Of a stretch of 64,000 nt of DNA, positions 20,130-31,284 are shown in pieces (position 1 is the first letter of the stretch; every line of letters starts with the position of its first letter). The translations under genes and the position numbers were made by a program. A model generated the notes under the pieces. It was not told where the DNA came from. It saw only the letters and a program-made list of their open reading frames with translations, and did no database searches. This DNA comes from Lepidostoma basale (taxonomy: Eukaryota; Arthropoda; Insecta; Trichoptera; Lepidostomatidae). Where the stretch lies: positions 1,426,001-1,490,000 of the forward strand of contig JAHDVF020000880.1 in assembly GCA_022606425.2 (NCBI GenBank). The letters are read 5' to 3'.

Positions 20130-20784
20130 AAGTGAGATACCCAACATGGATCTTCCCATGGCCCGTTGTGCAACTTTGATTTTGTGAATTGGTTATTTAG
20201 TTAACGTCCATGTCTCACATCCATAGGTCATCACAGGTAACACACCTCACGTCCAGCAGTTTTGTTTTTAAATTTTGTGGCATGTCTCCTTGACTTGACC
20301 CCCTATTTCAAAAGAAGAGGGGATCTACAGCCCATATCGAGCCTCAATTAAGATGTCATTGCAACTTATTTAACTCTATAACAACTGTATCATTACTTAA
20401 AAATAAAAATAAAACTTGCTGTTATTTACCTGTAAAAACTTTTTTTTAAATACATCCTTGAAATTTAACTTCTTTACTTTTTCCAGGAGAGGAAATTTTC
20501 ATTTTCAAAATTTTCATTTTCAAAGAAAATTTTCAGAAATATTCTTACGTGGGTACCGTTTTTTCAAACCTATCACTCCTTGGTCCATAGGCTGTACCAA
20601 GCTGGCAATGGTTGGGGGCTAAAACATTATTTTTATACCATTCACGTCCCGTCTACCTCCCAATGCCCGTCAAACAATCAATGTATGATTCACCTGCTAA
20701 CCCGAGTTATATTATTCTGAGTACTGGTGGATCCGAGGCCAGTTAAGAGGGGTTCTACAGTAATTAATTCATATTTATATAAAA
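20130..20784. other. spacer, nothing recognised
   Basis: 20470-20545 repeats TTTTCATTTTCAAA-like words. No gene recognised. Confidence 0.35.
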
Positions 20785-21220
20785 GTGAAGCTTGGAGTTC
20801 GTAGAAAAAAGATAAAGTAGGATAAATGCCGTTGAAATGAGATCACTAAGAAGAATGTGAGAAAAACAATGTATGATAGAATACGTAATGAAGAAGTTAG
20901 AAAATAATGTAAGGCGCATGAATGGGTCCTTACTCAAATTAAGAAAGGGTCACTAAGATATTTTGGACGTATAAAACGAATGGATGAGGGAAGAATGGTA
21001 AAAAGTATACATCCAAGTAATGTGTATTTCGAGGAAGACCAAGGAAGACATGGCACGGCCAAATTAATCTATTACTGAAAGGCGGCCATGTTCGAAGTAC
21101 GAACAATCGACGAGCGTGTCATGTGTATGTGTAGAAGAGTCGCAGTTATGTCAAGAAATAACAGTCAATTCCTTCTTCCTACCCTTTCGGAAAACGGCGT
21201 GATGGCTAGTTAGGTTTTAG
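20785..21220 (+). pseudogene. LINE-A1 3' end, degraded
   Basis: Matches the LINE-A1 C-terminal coding region from the GSEAW equivalent (GAAGCTTGGAGTTCG) through GATCACTAAGAAGAATGTG to the GGAAAACGGCGTGATGG end and a vestigial GTTA tail. Multiple stops. Confidence 0.8.
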
Positions 21221-21777
21221 TCATTAAAAATCTTCTTATAATATCTTGTAATTTGATACCAAACTCTTTGTTTAAAACTATTTTTGTTATGAATTATATT
21301 TCTTTCATCATTTGCCTGTAATCTAAAGGGATTTACACATATTTGTCATTTTTTGTTAATAAAACGTAGACTAGGTAATATTTATACTATTTGAAAATAA
21401 GAAAAACACTTATATATACTATTTTATCCAACTTTATTTAGAAAATAACATTCTATCAATAAAGTGGCGACAAAACAAATTGTTAAAGAATATCACTTAT
21501 TTCTTAAAATATCCAGAAATCAAATACTTTTTGCGAAAGCAAATTAAATTTTCCTTACAAAAAGTTTTCAAGTAGGTGAAATATAACGTTGAAGAAATAA
21601 TAATAAAGATTTTTTTTTAAAGCTGTTAAAAATATATATTTATCTAGCAAAAAAATATATGGAAATCTCAGATTCTTATTTAAAGCCTTGAAATTGTAAT
21701 AAGTATACAAATATAAAAACTACTACATTGAAAACTCGACTTAAAAGTCATAATATACATACCATTTATCAAACCAT
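21221..21777. other. AT-rich spacer, nothing recognised
   Basis: Only chance frames and A/T runs. Confidence 0.35.
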
Positions 21778-21975
21778 AAATAGAAGAAGACCGAGGAAAA
21801 CGTGACACGATCAAATACATCAAATATTGAATGTCGGCCATGTGAGGAGTCAGAGAAAATATGAATGTTGTGGAATCGAGAGAAATATGTCAGGAAAGAA
21901 AAGTGTGGCAGTCCATTTTTCTCCCTACTCCTTCGAGGAGACGGCGTGATGGTTAGTTAGTTAGTTAGTTAGTTA
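21778..21975 (+). pseudogene. LINE-A1 3' end fragment with GTTA tail
   Basis: Begins at the GRPRKT region (GAAGACCGAGGAAAACGTG), includes GAATGTCGGCCATGTGAGG and ends GAGACGGCGTGATGG followed by five GTTA units. Confidence 0.85.
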
Positions 21976-22283
21976 AAAAATAAAATGAAACAAATGATAG
22001 CAATAGTTGAACGCTAATCTAGCTTCTCATCTCATAGACCACCACACGGTATTAATTTTTTTAAAGAACTGTATTAATTATACAAAGATAATGATTTTTT
22101 ATTAACAAGAAGAGGGCACAACATAGAAAATTGACGTCGGGTTGGGATTTTGCATAATTTAAGCACCCCCTAATATTCGTCAACAGTCAAAGTAAGAAAG
22201 CGCAATAGCTAGCCAAGTTCAAGAAACAAGGAATTGTTTCTTAAATACAATATAAAAATAAAGCCCTTAGTATCAATAACTAT

Positions 22284-22350
22284 GTGGCCGAGTGGACAGC
22301 TTGTCTTTTTTCTTTCTTTAGCCGACTGGTCTCCGGTTCCAATCCCGTGT
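22284..22350 (+). repeat. tRNA-like segment (SINE head or tRNA pseudogene)
   Basis: GTGGCCGAGTGGACAGC resembles an A box with type II (Leu/Ser) character, and GGTTCCAATCC at 22335-22345 a B box, 40 bp apart. The acceptor arms do not pair, so it is not called as a tRNA gene. Confidence 0.5.
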
Positions 22351-22470
22351 CATGCGTTTTTTCATTAGAGAAGTCAAACTGTCCACTCAGACACCTAACT
22401 ATTGATGCGGGTAGGGATTCATATACGCATATAGTCAGGCACTAATAGGCACTAAGTATCAAAATAAAAT

Positions 22471-22541
22471 ACAAAAAAAACTAAGTATGCAGTTTCGTTC
22501 TATATATCATATAGAACAAAACTGCATACTTAGTTTTTTGT
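22471..22541. repeat. near-perfect hairpin, ~32-bp arms
   Basis: ACTAAGTATGCAGTTTCG at 22480 is inverted at 22518-22535 (one mismatch) around a TATATCAT loop, at the centre of the TIR element. Confidence 0.85.
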
Positions 22542-22726
22542 ACTTTTTTGTTTTTTATTGATTATTATACATCAACCATTTTTATAAAAGTAACGTTAGG
22601 CTTTTTTTATAGAAATTAGATAGCTATTACACTTTCTTACTTTGACTATAGACGATTATTAGGGAGTACAACAATCCTGCAAAACCCCACCCAAAGTCAA
22701 TTTTCTATTTCGTTTCCCTACCCTTG

Positions 22727-23094
22727 TAAGTCCACAAATATCCTTAAATATTGCAGTAGGTACAAAAATATATTTTCAAATTTATGAACTTTTACTTTTA
22801 CAGGATTTTTTCGATCATTTAATTATTAGGTTTGTTCTATTTTAGGATATTTGTGAACCAAGTAGTTTTGATATGTCTACTTCATAAATTGTATTAGTAT
22901 ATATCACTTTAACATGCTAGTAATAACATAATCTTTTCCCCCTTTAAACCCGTCCTTTTTAGGGTGTTGTCCATTTCACAAATTGGATTGCTGAGAAGTT
23001 CTTGCTGCTTTCCTACATGTATCCATTTCCAAATAAATTCCACCGGAATAAAAGTGGAACCCATTTATTTTTTAGAAGAAGATAAGGAAACTTT
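22727..23094. other. AT-rich spacer
   Basis: Nothing recognised. Confidence 0.3.
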
Positions 23095-23330
23095 TTAAAG
23101 TGAGTGTCTGTGTACCTTCCGAGGGCACACGAGCCCGGGCGGGCTCCCTCTCTTCCCGGCCACACGGCGGCCGCTACCTCTCCGTTCCAATCCTCTGCTA
23201 TAAAATTCACTCGTCTCCTCTGAACTCTTTTCCCTAATACAGAATAGCTTAACTCTTTGAATGCGATCGACGATACTTCTGCAAATACAAAAGAGGATTA
23301 AAGAAATATACAAGGACCTCTCTCAATACG
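23095..23330. other. GC-rich island, probably unique host sequence
   Basis: GGGCGGGCTCCCTCTCTTCC and CGGCGGCCGCTACC stand out from a 25-30 percent GC background. Minus-strand frames (23313-23013) are short and carry no known domain. It could be a host exon or regulatory element. Confidence 0.3.
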
Positions 23331-23384
23331 AGATATCAGAATCCGTTCCAATTTTACAAATATAACTATATATTTATTGTTTCT

Positions 23385-23525
23385 TGAACCATGATGTTAA
23401 ACATCTGTTTTATAGACGTTTTATTATAATTTATTAGGTATAATTCGCCTTTCTTAGATATTATCAATAAGCACATTTGATAGTGCCTTAGAAAGGCGGA
23501 ACATGTCATTCCAATAAACAAATAA
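23385..23525. repeat. Rep-M copy
   Basis: TTGTTTCTTGAACCATGATG at 23378, then CATCTGTTTTATAGACG, then the inverted pair CGCCTTTCTTAG and CCTTAGAAAGGCGGAACATG. Confidence 0.7.
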
Positions 23526-24065
23526 AAAAGTAAAATAATATATACTTTAATTCATATTAATTACGAAATTTAATAAATAGAATATATTTAAAAGTTGGTT
23601 ATCTATAAGATTAATTTCAGTCTATACTAAAGACATATTTCGCCTTGCATAATTAAATATTTGATTAGAAACATGCATTTTCATACACTTTAGTTATATT
23701 TATCTTTCTACAATTATTGTAAATAAATAAATAGTACCATTTTAGGTTTTACAATTATTTGAAAAAATTAAAACATTTTTGGTTATGCTCAAGCAAAATA
23801 AAATATATTATTTTCTTCTTTAACAATGATGTTAAACTCAGTGAAAAGTCTCAAGTTTATACAAAAAAAAAAACATTAATGGAAACGTATACAAGTTTTG
23901 ATTCATATTAAGAAAATTACATATTTGCCATGTTATCATTATCAAGTATTGAAAGTTAAGGCGTTAACACTGTGGAATACCATTGTAGTTTGGAACTTAA
24001 TTATAAAACACTGTTTAAATTTCACTTTTTTTGTAGTAAATATTTTTATGGAAAAAAAAAATATC
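23526..24065. other. AT-rich spacer
   Basis: Rep-M-type words (CAATGATGTTAAACTC near 23825) and a TTAACACTGTGGAATACC block at 23963 that recurs near 58700 and 41485. No gene. Confidence 0.35.
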
Positions 24066-24318
24066 AAGCACAATATGTGAAGGAGGTGACCTCCATTCTC
24101 AGGTGTAAATATAAAACTTATGATAGTTATATAATTACACCCGAGGATGGAGGTTACCTCCGAAACTTGTTGTGCTCGATATATGATATATTATAATTAT
24201 ATCTAGCACAACTTATTAAGGAGGTGACCTTCATTCTCAGGTAATATTAAACTCAGATTTAAATGATCGTTTTGTTTTTAGACCTGAGGATGGAGATTAA
24301 CTCCAAAACATGATGTAC
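24066..24318. repeat. cluster of four HHR-2-like modules in alternating orientation
   Basis: Minus 24066-24107 (CTGAGAA core, helix II GGAGG/CCTCC), plus 24137-24175, minus 24205-24244 and plus 24281-24318 (CTGAGGA core, helix II GGAG/CTCC, AAAAC). The best is 24137-24175: helix I CAC/GTG, core CCGAGGA (one change), helix II GGAGG/CCTCC, GAAAC, TTGT, T. Each minus/plus couple is a divergent inverted pair. Confidence 0.6.
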
Positions 24319-24549
24319 TTGATAATTTTATTTTATTAGAATATTTAATAAATACAAGTGGAATAAAAACTTTGTTATACAATTTTATTCGATATTCATA
24401 TTTTAACCAAAAAATCAGAAGAAGCTGAATAGAAGAAAGAAGAAACACCTCATTGAGTTCAAAAATATTATTTTATTGTAGGGTAACGTACAGTGATTGT
24501 TAGTACAAATGCAAATGAACAAACTAAAAGTTAAATTAAGACATAGAAA

Positions 24550-24770
24550 TTACCCGCCGATTACCCGACGCTGTTATAAGACGCAGCGGCGCCCCTTCGT
24601 CAGCTTCGCTCAAACAATCCCTAGGCCCGCCCCCCATCCACAGTGGACTTATATTAGCCGGAGAATGCACCATTCCAGAAAAAAAAGGCAAAGAGGTATC
24701 TAGGCCACATTTAATCCAGTTTAATTTCAATCCACTTCTATGTCCCAATCTAACAAAACAAAGCAAAATA
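24550..24770. repeat. Rep-K copy 1
   Basis: Shares GCTGTTATAAGACGCAGCG, CCCCTTCGTCAGC, CCTAGGCCCGCCCCCCATCC and CACATTTAATC in the same order with 40720-40915. No protein family recognised; the element type is unknown. Confidence 0.65.
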
Positions 24771-25984
24771 TAGTGCATGATTTTATGGCCTATTATGTGT
24801 GTATGTATAAATATGAACATATAATATGTACTTATATTTATACGTATACGACTACAATACATTAAAAGTACCAGTACGAATTTCAATATTTCAGAATATC
24901 GCCGAGCCATACTTTTATACGAAACGGTCACAGAAACAAGAGAAATATTGCACCGACTGTTCGGAATGACGCCGCTGCGTGCGAAAGGTTAAAGTTAGAC
25001 GTGCCGAAGTTGGCCGAAGAGGAAAATCGTTCATTCGCAAAATGTTCAACTCCGCATTGGCGGGATATTTGAATTTAAACAGTTTTTCGGTATTACGTTC
25101 CGCATTTGGAATTTAAATAGATCTTCTTATAGAATACGACTCGATAACATTAAGACGTGTCTTGGATTTATAATTTGTGAATAAGACCTGAAGGAATAAG
25201 CCTAGTTAAATGGACAATTATAAAAGCTTTCGTATTTCGGGGGTGAGTTACGGGGACCATGTTTTGGTGCTCAAATGTAATGTTGTTTTCCCTTTTTAAT
25301 TAGAGTTTGCATACAAATATATTGTGTATTTACTGGATATGAATATTGTGAACCAAATTATTTTTCTACTTTTTTTTATCTTATCTACATAAAAATACGA
25401 TTTTGAAATAAACAAGATATTGAAAGATTAAATTAATAAGATTTTGAAAGTAAATTATTCTTCACCTAAAATTTCCAAAAAATTTTCATGTTGAAGCAAG
25501 AATGATATCACGAAATATATAGAGTAAATTTTTTTTTTTATGTATTGTTTTATTAAATGTAAATGACATTTTCCCCTTGATAAGGCAATATCATTATAAA
25601 TATTTAATGTTGAATTGCAAAAGTTTATTTCATTTAATAACTATTTGATTAAATATTATTTACTTTTTTTTAAATAATTAATGTAAGTAAAGGGTTTCAT
25701 AAAGTGTGCCCAAAAATAAACGCGTAGCTGACGTTTAAAGCATAATTAAACATATTTTTGATGAAAACGTAAATATTTATTATGCAGCTTAACATCATTT
25801 TTGAAGAAACAATAAATATTCTAATGTGCAATTTATTTTTCTTCTGATTTCGACTAGTTTCAGCGACTTGCTGCCATATACCAGAAGCTACGAACATATG
25901 TAAGTAGTCTTAATTAGTTAAATTTTATTTTAATTTTTTTAAATATATGAAATCAATTATTTCAATAAAATTCAATAACCAACA
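24771..25984. other. spacer with a probable unique island (24900-25260)
   Basis: 24940-25110 has higher G+C and CpG (GACGCCGCTGCGTGCG) and no relation to repeats here. Overlapping short frames have no domain. The remainder is AT-rich. Confidence 0.35.
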
Positions 25985-26120
25985 ATAATTTACTAATTAA
26001 TATAACGGTAGAAATGATTGTTTACTGAAAGTTGTATTATATTTTATGAGAATGGTATGTTTTGCCTTGCTAAGGGAATATGAACGACATATGCGATTCC
26101 CAAATAATATAACAAAACTT
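25985..26120. repeat. Rep-M copy, decayed
   Basis: GAAATGATTGTTTACTG, TTATATTTTATGAGAATGG, TATGTTTTGCCTTGC and the inverted ATTCCCAAATAATATAAC match Rep-M order. Confidence 0.5.
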
Positions 26121-26169
26121 CTATTAAGCAGATGTCTTCAAAAACATTAATGATTTGATAAGGAATTTT

Positions 26170-26285
26170 ATATCATAGCGTCAAATGAAAATATAAGAAG
26201 TAAATACGGTGCGAATGAAAGGATCATTAAGATGGTTTGAACACATGGAAATTATTAATGAAGGAAATAGAAAAGTATGGTTTAT
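26170..26285 (+). pseudogene. LINE-A1 internal fragment
   Basis: Reads SNENIRSKYGANE then a region equal to SLRWFGHME at the nucleotide level (GGATCATTAAGATGGTTTGA). Both ends are truncated. Confidence 0.75.
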
Positions 26286-26884
26286 TATTTCTGACTGTTG
26301 TAATGTTTAGTAAGTAAGTTATGTATATATGAAAGTAGGTTTTTTGAAATATTCCAAATAACGTTTAAATATTTGTATAAATCTTAAGAAGTTTCAATAA
26401 AAAAACACTTAGCGGTAAATAGATAATTGTTTACTAAACTAAAAAAATGTTTATTCGCATTTATACGAATAGAGGCAACTGTAAGTGTAAAAAAATAAAA
26501 CTTATTTACTGTGAGAAGTGTTTCCTTGGCTTTTCTCTAGCACAACGTCCCAGTTTATCCCGTAGCAGATGCTACTTTCCCATGGAAATACGTCTGGAGA
26601 ATTTTAGAAGATTTCCGAAACTTCATATCCCTCCCCGAATCCTTCTCAAATATTTGAACTTAATTATTTCTTACATTTCGTTGTTTTTGTCTGTATTTAC
26701 AATTTTATCCATCGAACAAAATAAATATTAGCTTATAAAATTCCTTCGCGCTGTCACGATATGAAATTTAAGGCCTACTTAGTACTCTTAGATACCAATG
26801 CATGTAATTAAAAAAAATGTTTATATAAATGTCTGAAATACAGACTTTACGTAAGAAATATTTACATTATTTAATTACACTGGA
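26286..26884. other. AT-rich spacer with a small GC-richer segment
   Basis: The frame 26447-26731 has no recognisable domain. 26520-26650 may be unique sequence. Nothing else. Confidence 0.3.
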
Positions 26885-27310
26885 CTTTTTTTTTATTTCT
26901 TCTTTTTCTGTGTCTTATCAGGTCTCCCCAACGTTGACTATCACCCTTGAGTAGGCCTCATGGTGATGACCTGGGGAAAAATATCCAGAGTGGTATCACC
27001 TTGCCTTCTCTGGAGGATTTTCTGTCGGGGTTACCTTCCCTTAGCTGGGTGTATCCATTTTTATGGCGCTGAAAGCTCGCCATTCGTCCTCTCTCTGTCT
27101 GCTATGGCACTAAGTAATATGTGCCACATTGCCCGGTTCGCGGGATCCTTAAAAAGACCTCTCGTGGACGCTAGAGAGTTGGACTTGATAGTAGTGTTGC
27201 TGTTGTAAATGAAACATGGCGCCTTAAGACATTTTGTAGAGGCATATTTTCCAACAAAAAATACCCCATCGTAGCCCTACTACCCCTTTGAACCCCTCTC
27301 TTTCTTATTA
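26885..27310 (-). repeat. Rep-J copy 1 (probable LINE 3' region)
   Basis: Long near-identical match to 63140-63530: GATGACCTGGGG, ATATCCAGAGTGGTATCACC, TTCTGTCGGGGTTACC, GTAATATGTGCCA and CCTACTACCCCTTTGAAC. Read on the minus strand, the copy at 63140 ends in an (AAG)n-like tail, which fits a LINE 3' end, but no definite protein motif is left. Confidence 0.65.
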
Positions 27311-27370
27311 CAGAGTGGAAACATTTCACGCAATACCATGTAGATATAATTTGAAAAAAGTTATTTTATT

Positions 27371-27408
27371 GCCCTGATGTGGCTTGGGTCCAAGAGAAAT
27401 TAACTGGC
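27371..27408 (+). ncRNA. hammerhead-like motif HHR-5, decayed
   Basis: Helix I GCC/GGC, core CTGATGT, helix II CTTG/CAAG around GGTC, then GAAAT and TTAACT in place of the palindrome. Related to 4727-4764. Confidence 0.4.
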
Positions 27409-27589
27409 ATCAATTATAATAACCATATCGTAATTAAATACAAGGTGTTTTAATATTTTATATCTATGGGTTTATTTTAAATGTCTATCCACAAAGTGAA
27501 TGCTTCATATGGAAATTTAATTTGAAGTATTCCAAAAATAAACTGTTAAATTAAAAAACTTTGTTGTATTTATCACAATTGTTTTTTTT

Positions 27590-27765
27590 TACGCTACAGC
27601 TGTTTTGTCAACCTATGTTGACATCATTAGGTGTAATAATAATATTTCAAATGTCAAATTTTCGTGGTTTTTTCGAACCTTTATGTGTATTTGTAATATA
27701 AACAAGTTTTTTAATTAACCAGTTTAAAAAGTTAAGGTGTTTCGGCCAAAACAATGGACTAATTG
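27590..27765 (-). repeat. HHR-1 arm (27590-27637) and HHR-1 terminal block
   Basis: The complement of 27590-27637 has core CTAATGA, a perfect six-pair helix II (GTCAAC/GTTGAC), AAAAC for GAAAC and palindrome CAGCTG, so two invariant bases are changed. The HHR-1 terminal block GTGTTTCGGCC lies in forward orientation at 27737-27747, implying an inverted pair with the forward core lost. Confidence 0.55.
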
Positions 27766-28389
27766 TATTAAAATATACAACATCATCATCGTTTTATATT
27801 CTACACTCTGATGTGACGAGAAAATCATTTTCTATGTCGTTTTCCACACATATTTTTGGTTTATTTTAAATAAATTGTAACAAATTTATAATATTTGTTG
27901 CTATACAAAATAATCAGTTTTCTAAGCATAATGGTTATATAGAGCCCACGGGTTGGGATTTTATATCTAGTACGGTAGCAACAGTGGTCGTTTGCTACGT
28001 CCTTAAGTAAATATCACTTTACGTCCCCACACGGTTGTTTATAAGAATTCATTGCAAGCTTTTATTTTCTGTTAAAAAATTTACTACTGCCAATACCGAA
28101 AAGCTTGGAGCATTCAAACTTCCGCCAACCCCTTATTTCCTTTATTTTTCATGATGTCGGTTATATTAAATTACTGCTGTGGGTTGAAAATATTCAAATT
28201 AAATTATATGTACAAAATATAGGTAGGGTTATTTTATTCAATTCGCTCAACATCATTTAGATTTTCAGTTTAAACTTTTTATTTTCTTTCAGAAAACGCT
28301 TTTTTTCATTCGATTCAATGTGGAAGTATTGTGAGATGTCTGTTATTATTGATAACTCACTGTTTATAAAATTTATATCTCTTTTTAAA
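27766..28389. other. AT-rich spacer, nothing recognised
   Basis: No gene or repeat copy supported. Confidence 0.3.
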
Positions 28390-28635
28390 ATTATTAGAGC
28401 CAGTTGGGCACATTATAAGAAACGATAAATAAAAAATGGTGCAACTAATAAACCAACGCAAAATTAACGAAAACGAAGTGTCGAGAGAAGAAGAAAATCC
28501 TGGCTAGAAAACTTTCGAGAATGATTCAGTTGCAATACAACATCCCTCTTTAGAGCTGCGGTATCAAAGGTAGAAATATCTATGATGCTATCCAACCTCC
28601 GATAGGAGAGGAACAAGAATAAGAAGAATAACTAA
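28390..28635 (+). pseudogene. LINE-L 3' end
   Basis: Reads RKINENEVSREEEN, LENFRE (frame-corrected region) and FRAAVSK-like sequence (TTTAGAGCTGCGGTATC), ending at GAGAGGAACAAG and an AAG-rich tail. A related copy is at 44420-44680. Multiple frameshifts. Confidence 0.65.
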
Positions 28636-28705
28636 TATCAGTTATTTTTAATAAATGAAAATATATACATGAAATTATTAAAAAAAAAAATTAAATCAAA
28701 TTACT

Positions 28706-29520
28706 CTCAATGCCTCAAGACCCAAGTTTTCAACCAGTGCGTCTTGCCAGCGTCGCACAGACTGTTCAGCAGCTTCGACAGCGTCAGCACAGACTGTTTT
28801 ATCTCCCAGAATGCAGAACCAACCTGCCTCTGGTAAGGCCGGTGGAGAGAGCAATAAACTACTGAACTTGATCGCTTCAGAGATCGATGTCTTTCATAAT
28901 CGTGAATACTTTCAATACTGTGAATTCTTTCAATACTTTTGACTTTGGAGAGTATCTTGTATTCCAAATGTCGAACCATCACTCAAGCGTTTCTGGTATT
29001 ATATATTTATTATATTTTACCTGTTCTCAATAGATGTCTTAAACTATTATAATTGTTTGTAATATCTTTTGAGAAAATGAAGAGAAAATTTGATTTGATT
29101 TGATTTGATTTGACGTACGGAGCCGAGACGTGGACACTGACAAAAGGTCTAGTCTACAAATTCAAGGTCGCCCAACGCGCCACGGAAAGAGCCATGCTTG
29201 GAATAACCTAAGGACAGATTTAAAAACGAATTTATTCGACAACAAACCAAGGTGACTGAGGTGGCTCTGAGGATGGGTGGCCTGAAGTGGCGATGGGCTG
29301 ACCATATCTGTCAGAGAACCGACGGCCAATGGGGAAGACGGGTTCAGGAGTGGAGACCGCGTACAGGATTCCGCAGAGTTGGATATCCCCCTGCCCGCTG
29401 GACCGACATTCTGAAGAAGATTGCTGGACATGAATGGATAGGAGCGGCAATGGATAGGAGGCGTTGGCGTGCTTTGGGAGAGGCCACATTCAACAGTGGA
29501 TGACAGACGGCTGATAATGA
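28706..29520 (+). pseudogene. LINE-G 3' end interrupted by Rep-H
   Basis: 28706-28750 encodes PQCLKTQVFNQCVLP and resumes at 29114 with TYGAETWTLTKGLVY, then VTEVALRMGGLKWRWADHIC, RRVQEWRPRTGFRRVGY and PPARWTDILKKIAG, ending ...CAGTGGATGACAGACGGCTG. Several frameshifts (29205, 29490). It is very similar to the copy at 35623-36409. Confidence 0.85.
28751..29113 (+). mobile_element. Rep-H insertion with (TTTGAT)n tail
   Basis: The ~360-bp insert splits LINE-G. It contains AGACTGTTTTATCTCCCAG and AACCAACCTGCCTCTGG and ends in five TTTGA-type units, a SINE/LINE-like tail. An inverted partial copy is at 53640-53765. Confidence 0.7.
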
Positions 29521-29635
29521 CTCCTTTAAGAAATTAAAGAGGCAATACAATATATTTACATACATACGATTTTTTTTTAATTCTGTTAAATCGCTATTTA
29601 CATCATTACAGTGCGAGACAACTAGATGTTAAGGA

Positions 29636-29742
29636 TAAGACCAATGACAGGGTGACCCTCACACTAGCGTCGCTCGGAATCGAATCCGGAACTTTCGGTG
29701 TGGTAGTCGTAGCACTTGCCACTCGGCCACGAAGGTCGTCAT
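29636..29742 (-). mobile_element. SINE-T copy 3, 3'-truncated head
   Basis: The complement reads TATGACGACCTTCGTGGCCG then AGTGGCAAGTGC and B-box-like GGATTCGATTCC. The body stops after about 105 bp. Confidence 0.75.
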
Positions 29743-29744
29743 AT

Positions 29745-30195
29745 TTCTTCTTCTTCTTCTTCCATGTTGTAGACCTATGTGGTCTGTTCTCCAGAGTGTT
29801 GCTCCTCCTGTGAGGTAGATTCCGAGCTGTCCTTCCACATTTTAGGAGGTTTTCTAAGAGGACGAGTCCCATGAGGCTGATTATGCAATGCAATATAGGG
29901 GTGTCTGGTTGTGTCCATTCTTTGAACATGACCGTACCAGTCCATTTTTCGCTGTCTACTCTATTTTATAATATCCTCAACCTAGCATATTTCTCTTATT
30001 CTGGTGTTCCTCACGCGATCTCTCAGTGTCTTGCCTGCCATCGTCCTCAGTGTCTTCATTTCGGAAGTCTTTAAGACAAGTTTGATCCTTACTGTGTCTG
30101 CCCTTGCTTCTACCCCATATGTTTTTTTTGGTCTTGCGCATTCTTTATAGATTCTCCTCTTACTCTTAATGGTCATATTTGGTCTGGTATTTAAT
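29745..30195 (-). pseudogene. LINE-E 3' end
   Basis: Minus-strand pieces: TYGVEARADTVRIKLVLKTS, EMKTLRTMAGKTLRDRVRN and TRIREIC, then nucleotide-level QPHGTRPRGRPPK..W and a terminal (GAAGAA)n tail at 29750. The longest LINE-E copy here. Frameshifts near 29990 and elsewhere. Confidence 0.8.
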
Positions 30196-31284
30196 TTTTT
30201 TTATCATGAAGCTTTTCATTAAATGTACAGCTAGTTTAAGTGACCAAATTAGGTTCCTAACTGTATACATAAATCTATCAGTTCATTTATAGTTAGAAAG
30301 GATTAGTTTAACTATAATTAAGTAATAAAGGAAATGACAAACAATGCTTTAATCTAGCTTATCTTTCACAAGGACCAACCGAGACGGAGTAATTAATTAT
30401 CTTGTAAATCCTCTTCTTGTTTATATCAGGATAAAAAAGCTTTCGAAAATTATTGTTTCTGTCAGCGTGGTCTATGTCGTGAAGGACAGAGTTACTCATT
30501 GAAAAAAAAAACAATTCTGTATTCGCACTTTTTTGTTTGCGAAATACGAAATTTCGTATATAAAACGATAACGCTGTCACAAATAATCTCCAAGTCGCTT
30601 ATGAAGGCACGTTCCTCCACCAAAAATGAAACACGATGGAGTTTACTTAAAAAGAAAAATCGTTTTTCCGGAACGAAATTTATATTTAAGCGTTAAAACG
30701 CGTTAACCAGCGAAATTTTACTTTTTACATTATTAAAGACGTTAATTTATCTCTAGTTTTAAAATAGCCTACTCCACTTTTGCCTCAAATGAAAAAAACA
30801 GCGTTTAAATGTTATGTAACGCAAAAATACGTCAAAGAAATTACAGTATCGATCATAATTAATAATCAACTAGTTGCAACCCGTAAAATATTCACGGAAG
30901 TAAAGATTTCCTCTACCCACTAAAAACTTGGTTAACTGTACGTAATCGGTCATAAGTCTTAACATTTCATTTGGATCTTTTTTTTTACACATATTAAAAA
31001 TGTCACAATTCATAATGCCAAATTGTTCTACTTATGTTTTCTACACTTTTGGCATACAACAATAATCAGAACAAAATTCAAAACAATCCAGATGTTCTCG
31101 GACATGCGCGTCGTGTACGTAGCGAATAACTTTTGATGAAAATCCAAAGTATTCCTCTCTTTTAAAATATTCTCGTACTCTTTCTTGATAAAATATGTGT
31201 TTTACCTTTTAATATAATGAATAAAAATAATTATACCGTAAATGAAAATCATACAAAGGACGGGAGAGTGAAGAACTATATGGT
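30196..31284. other. spacer, possibly unique
   Basis: 30350-30720 contains low-complexity-poor, CpG-containing sequence, with short overlapping frames on both strands but no domain. The rest is AT-rich. Confidence 0.3.

Larger units (their letters stand above)
22106..22726. mobile_element. terminal-inverted-repeat element with TAA target duplication
   Basis: The left end begins CAAGAAGAGGGCACAACA and the right end, in reverse complement, CAAGGGTAGGGAAACGAA. The arms stay alignable for about 90 bp (both contain TAGAAAATTGAC and GTCAAAGTAAGAAAG). TAA lies directly outside each end (22103-22105, 22727-22729). A 3-bp TWA duplication suggests a PIF/Harbinger-type MITE. Inside are a tRNA-like segment and a strong hairpin. 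No transposase is coded. Confidence 0.75.

Noticed and set aside
21950..21980. Telomeric repeat, from the GTTA/TTAG runs
   Set aside because: The unit is TTAG, not TTAGG, and it always follows the LINE-A or SINE-N 3' end, so it is a retroelement tail.
22284..22350. tRNA-Leu/Ser gene
   Set aside because: No acceptor pairing and a poly-pyrimidine variable region; it lies within a TIR element.
26960..27208. 82-codon plus-strand frame in Rep-J, similar to 63189-63380
   Set aside because: Similarity reflects repeat identity; the frames end differently and show no domain, and the repeat is better read on the minus strand.
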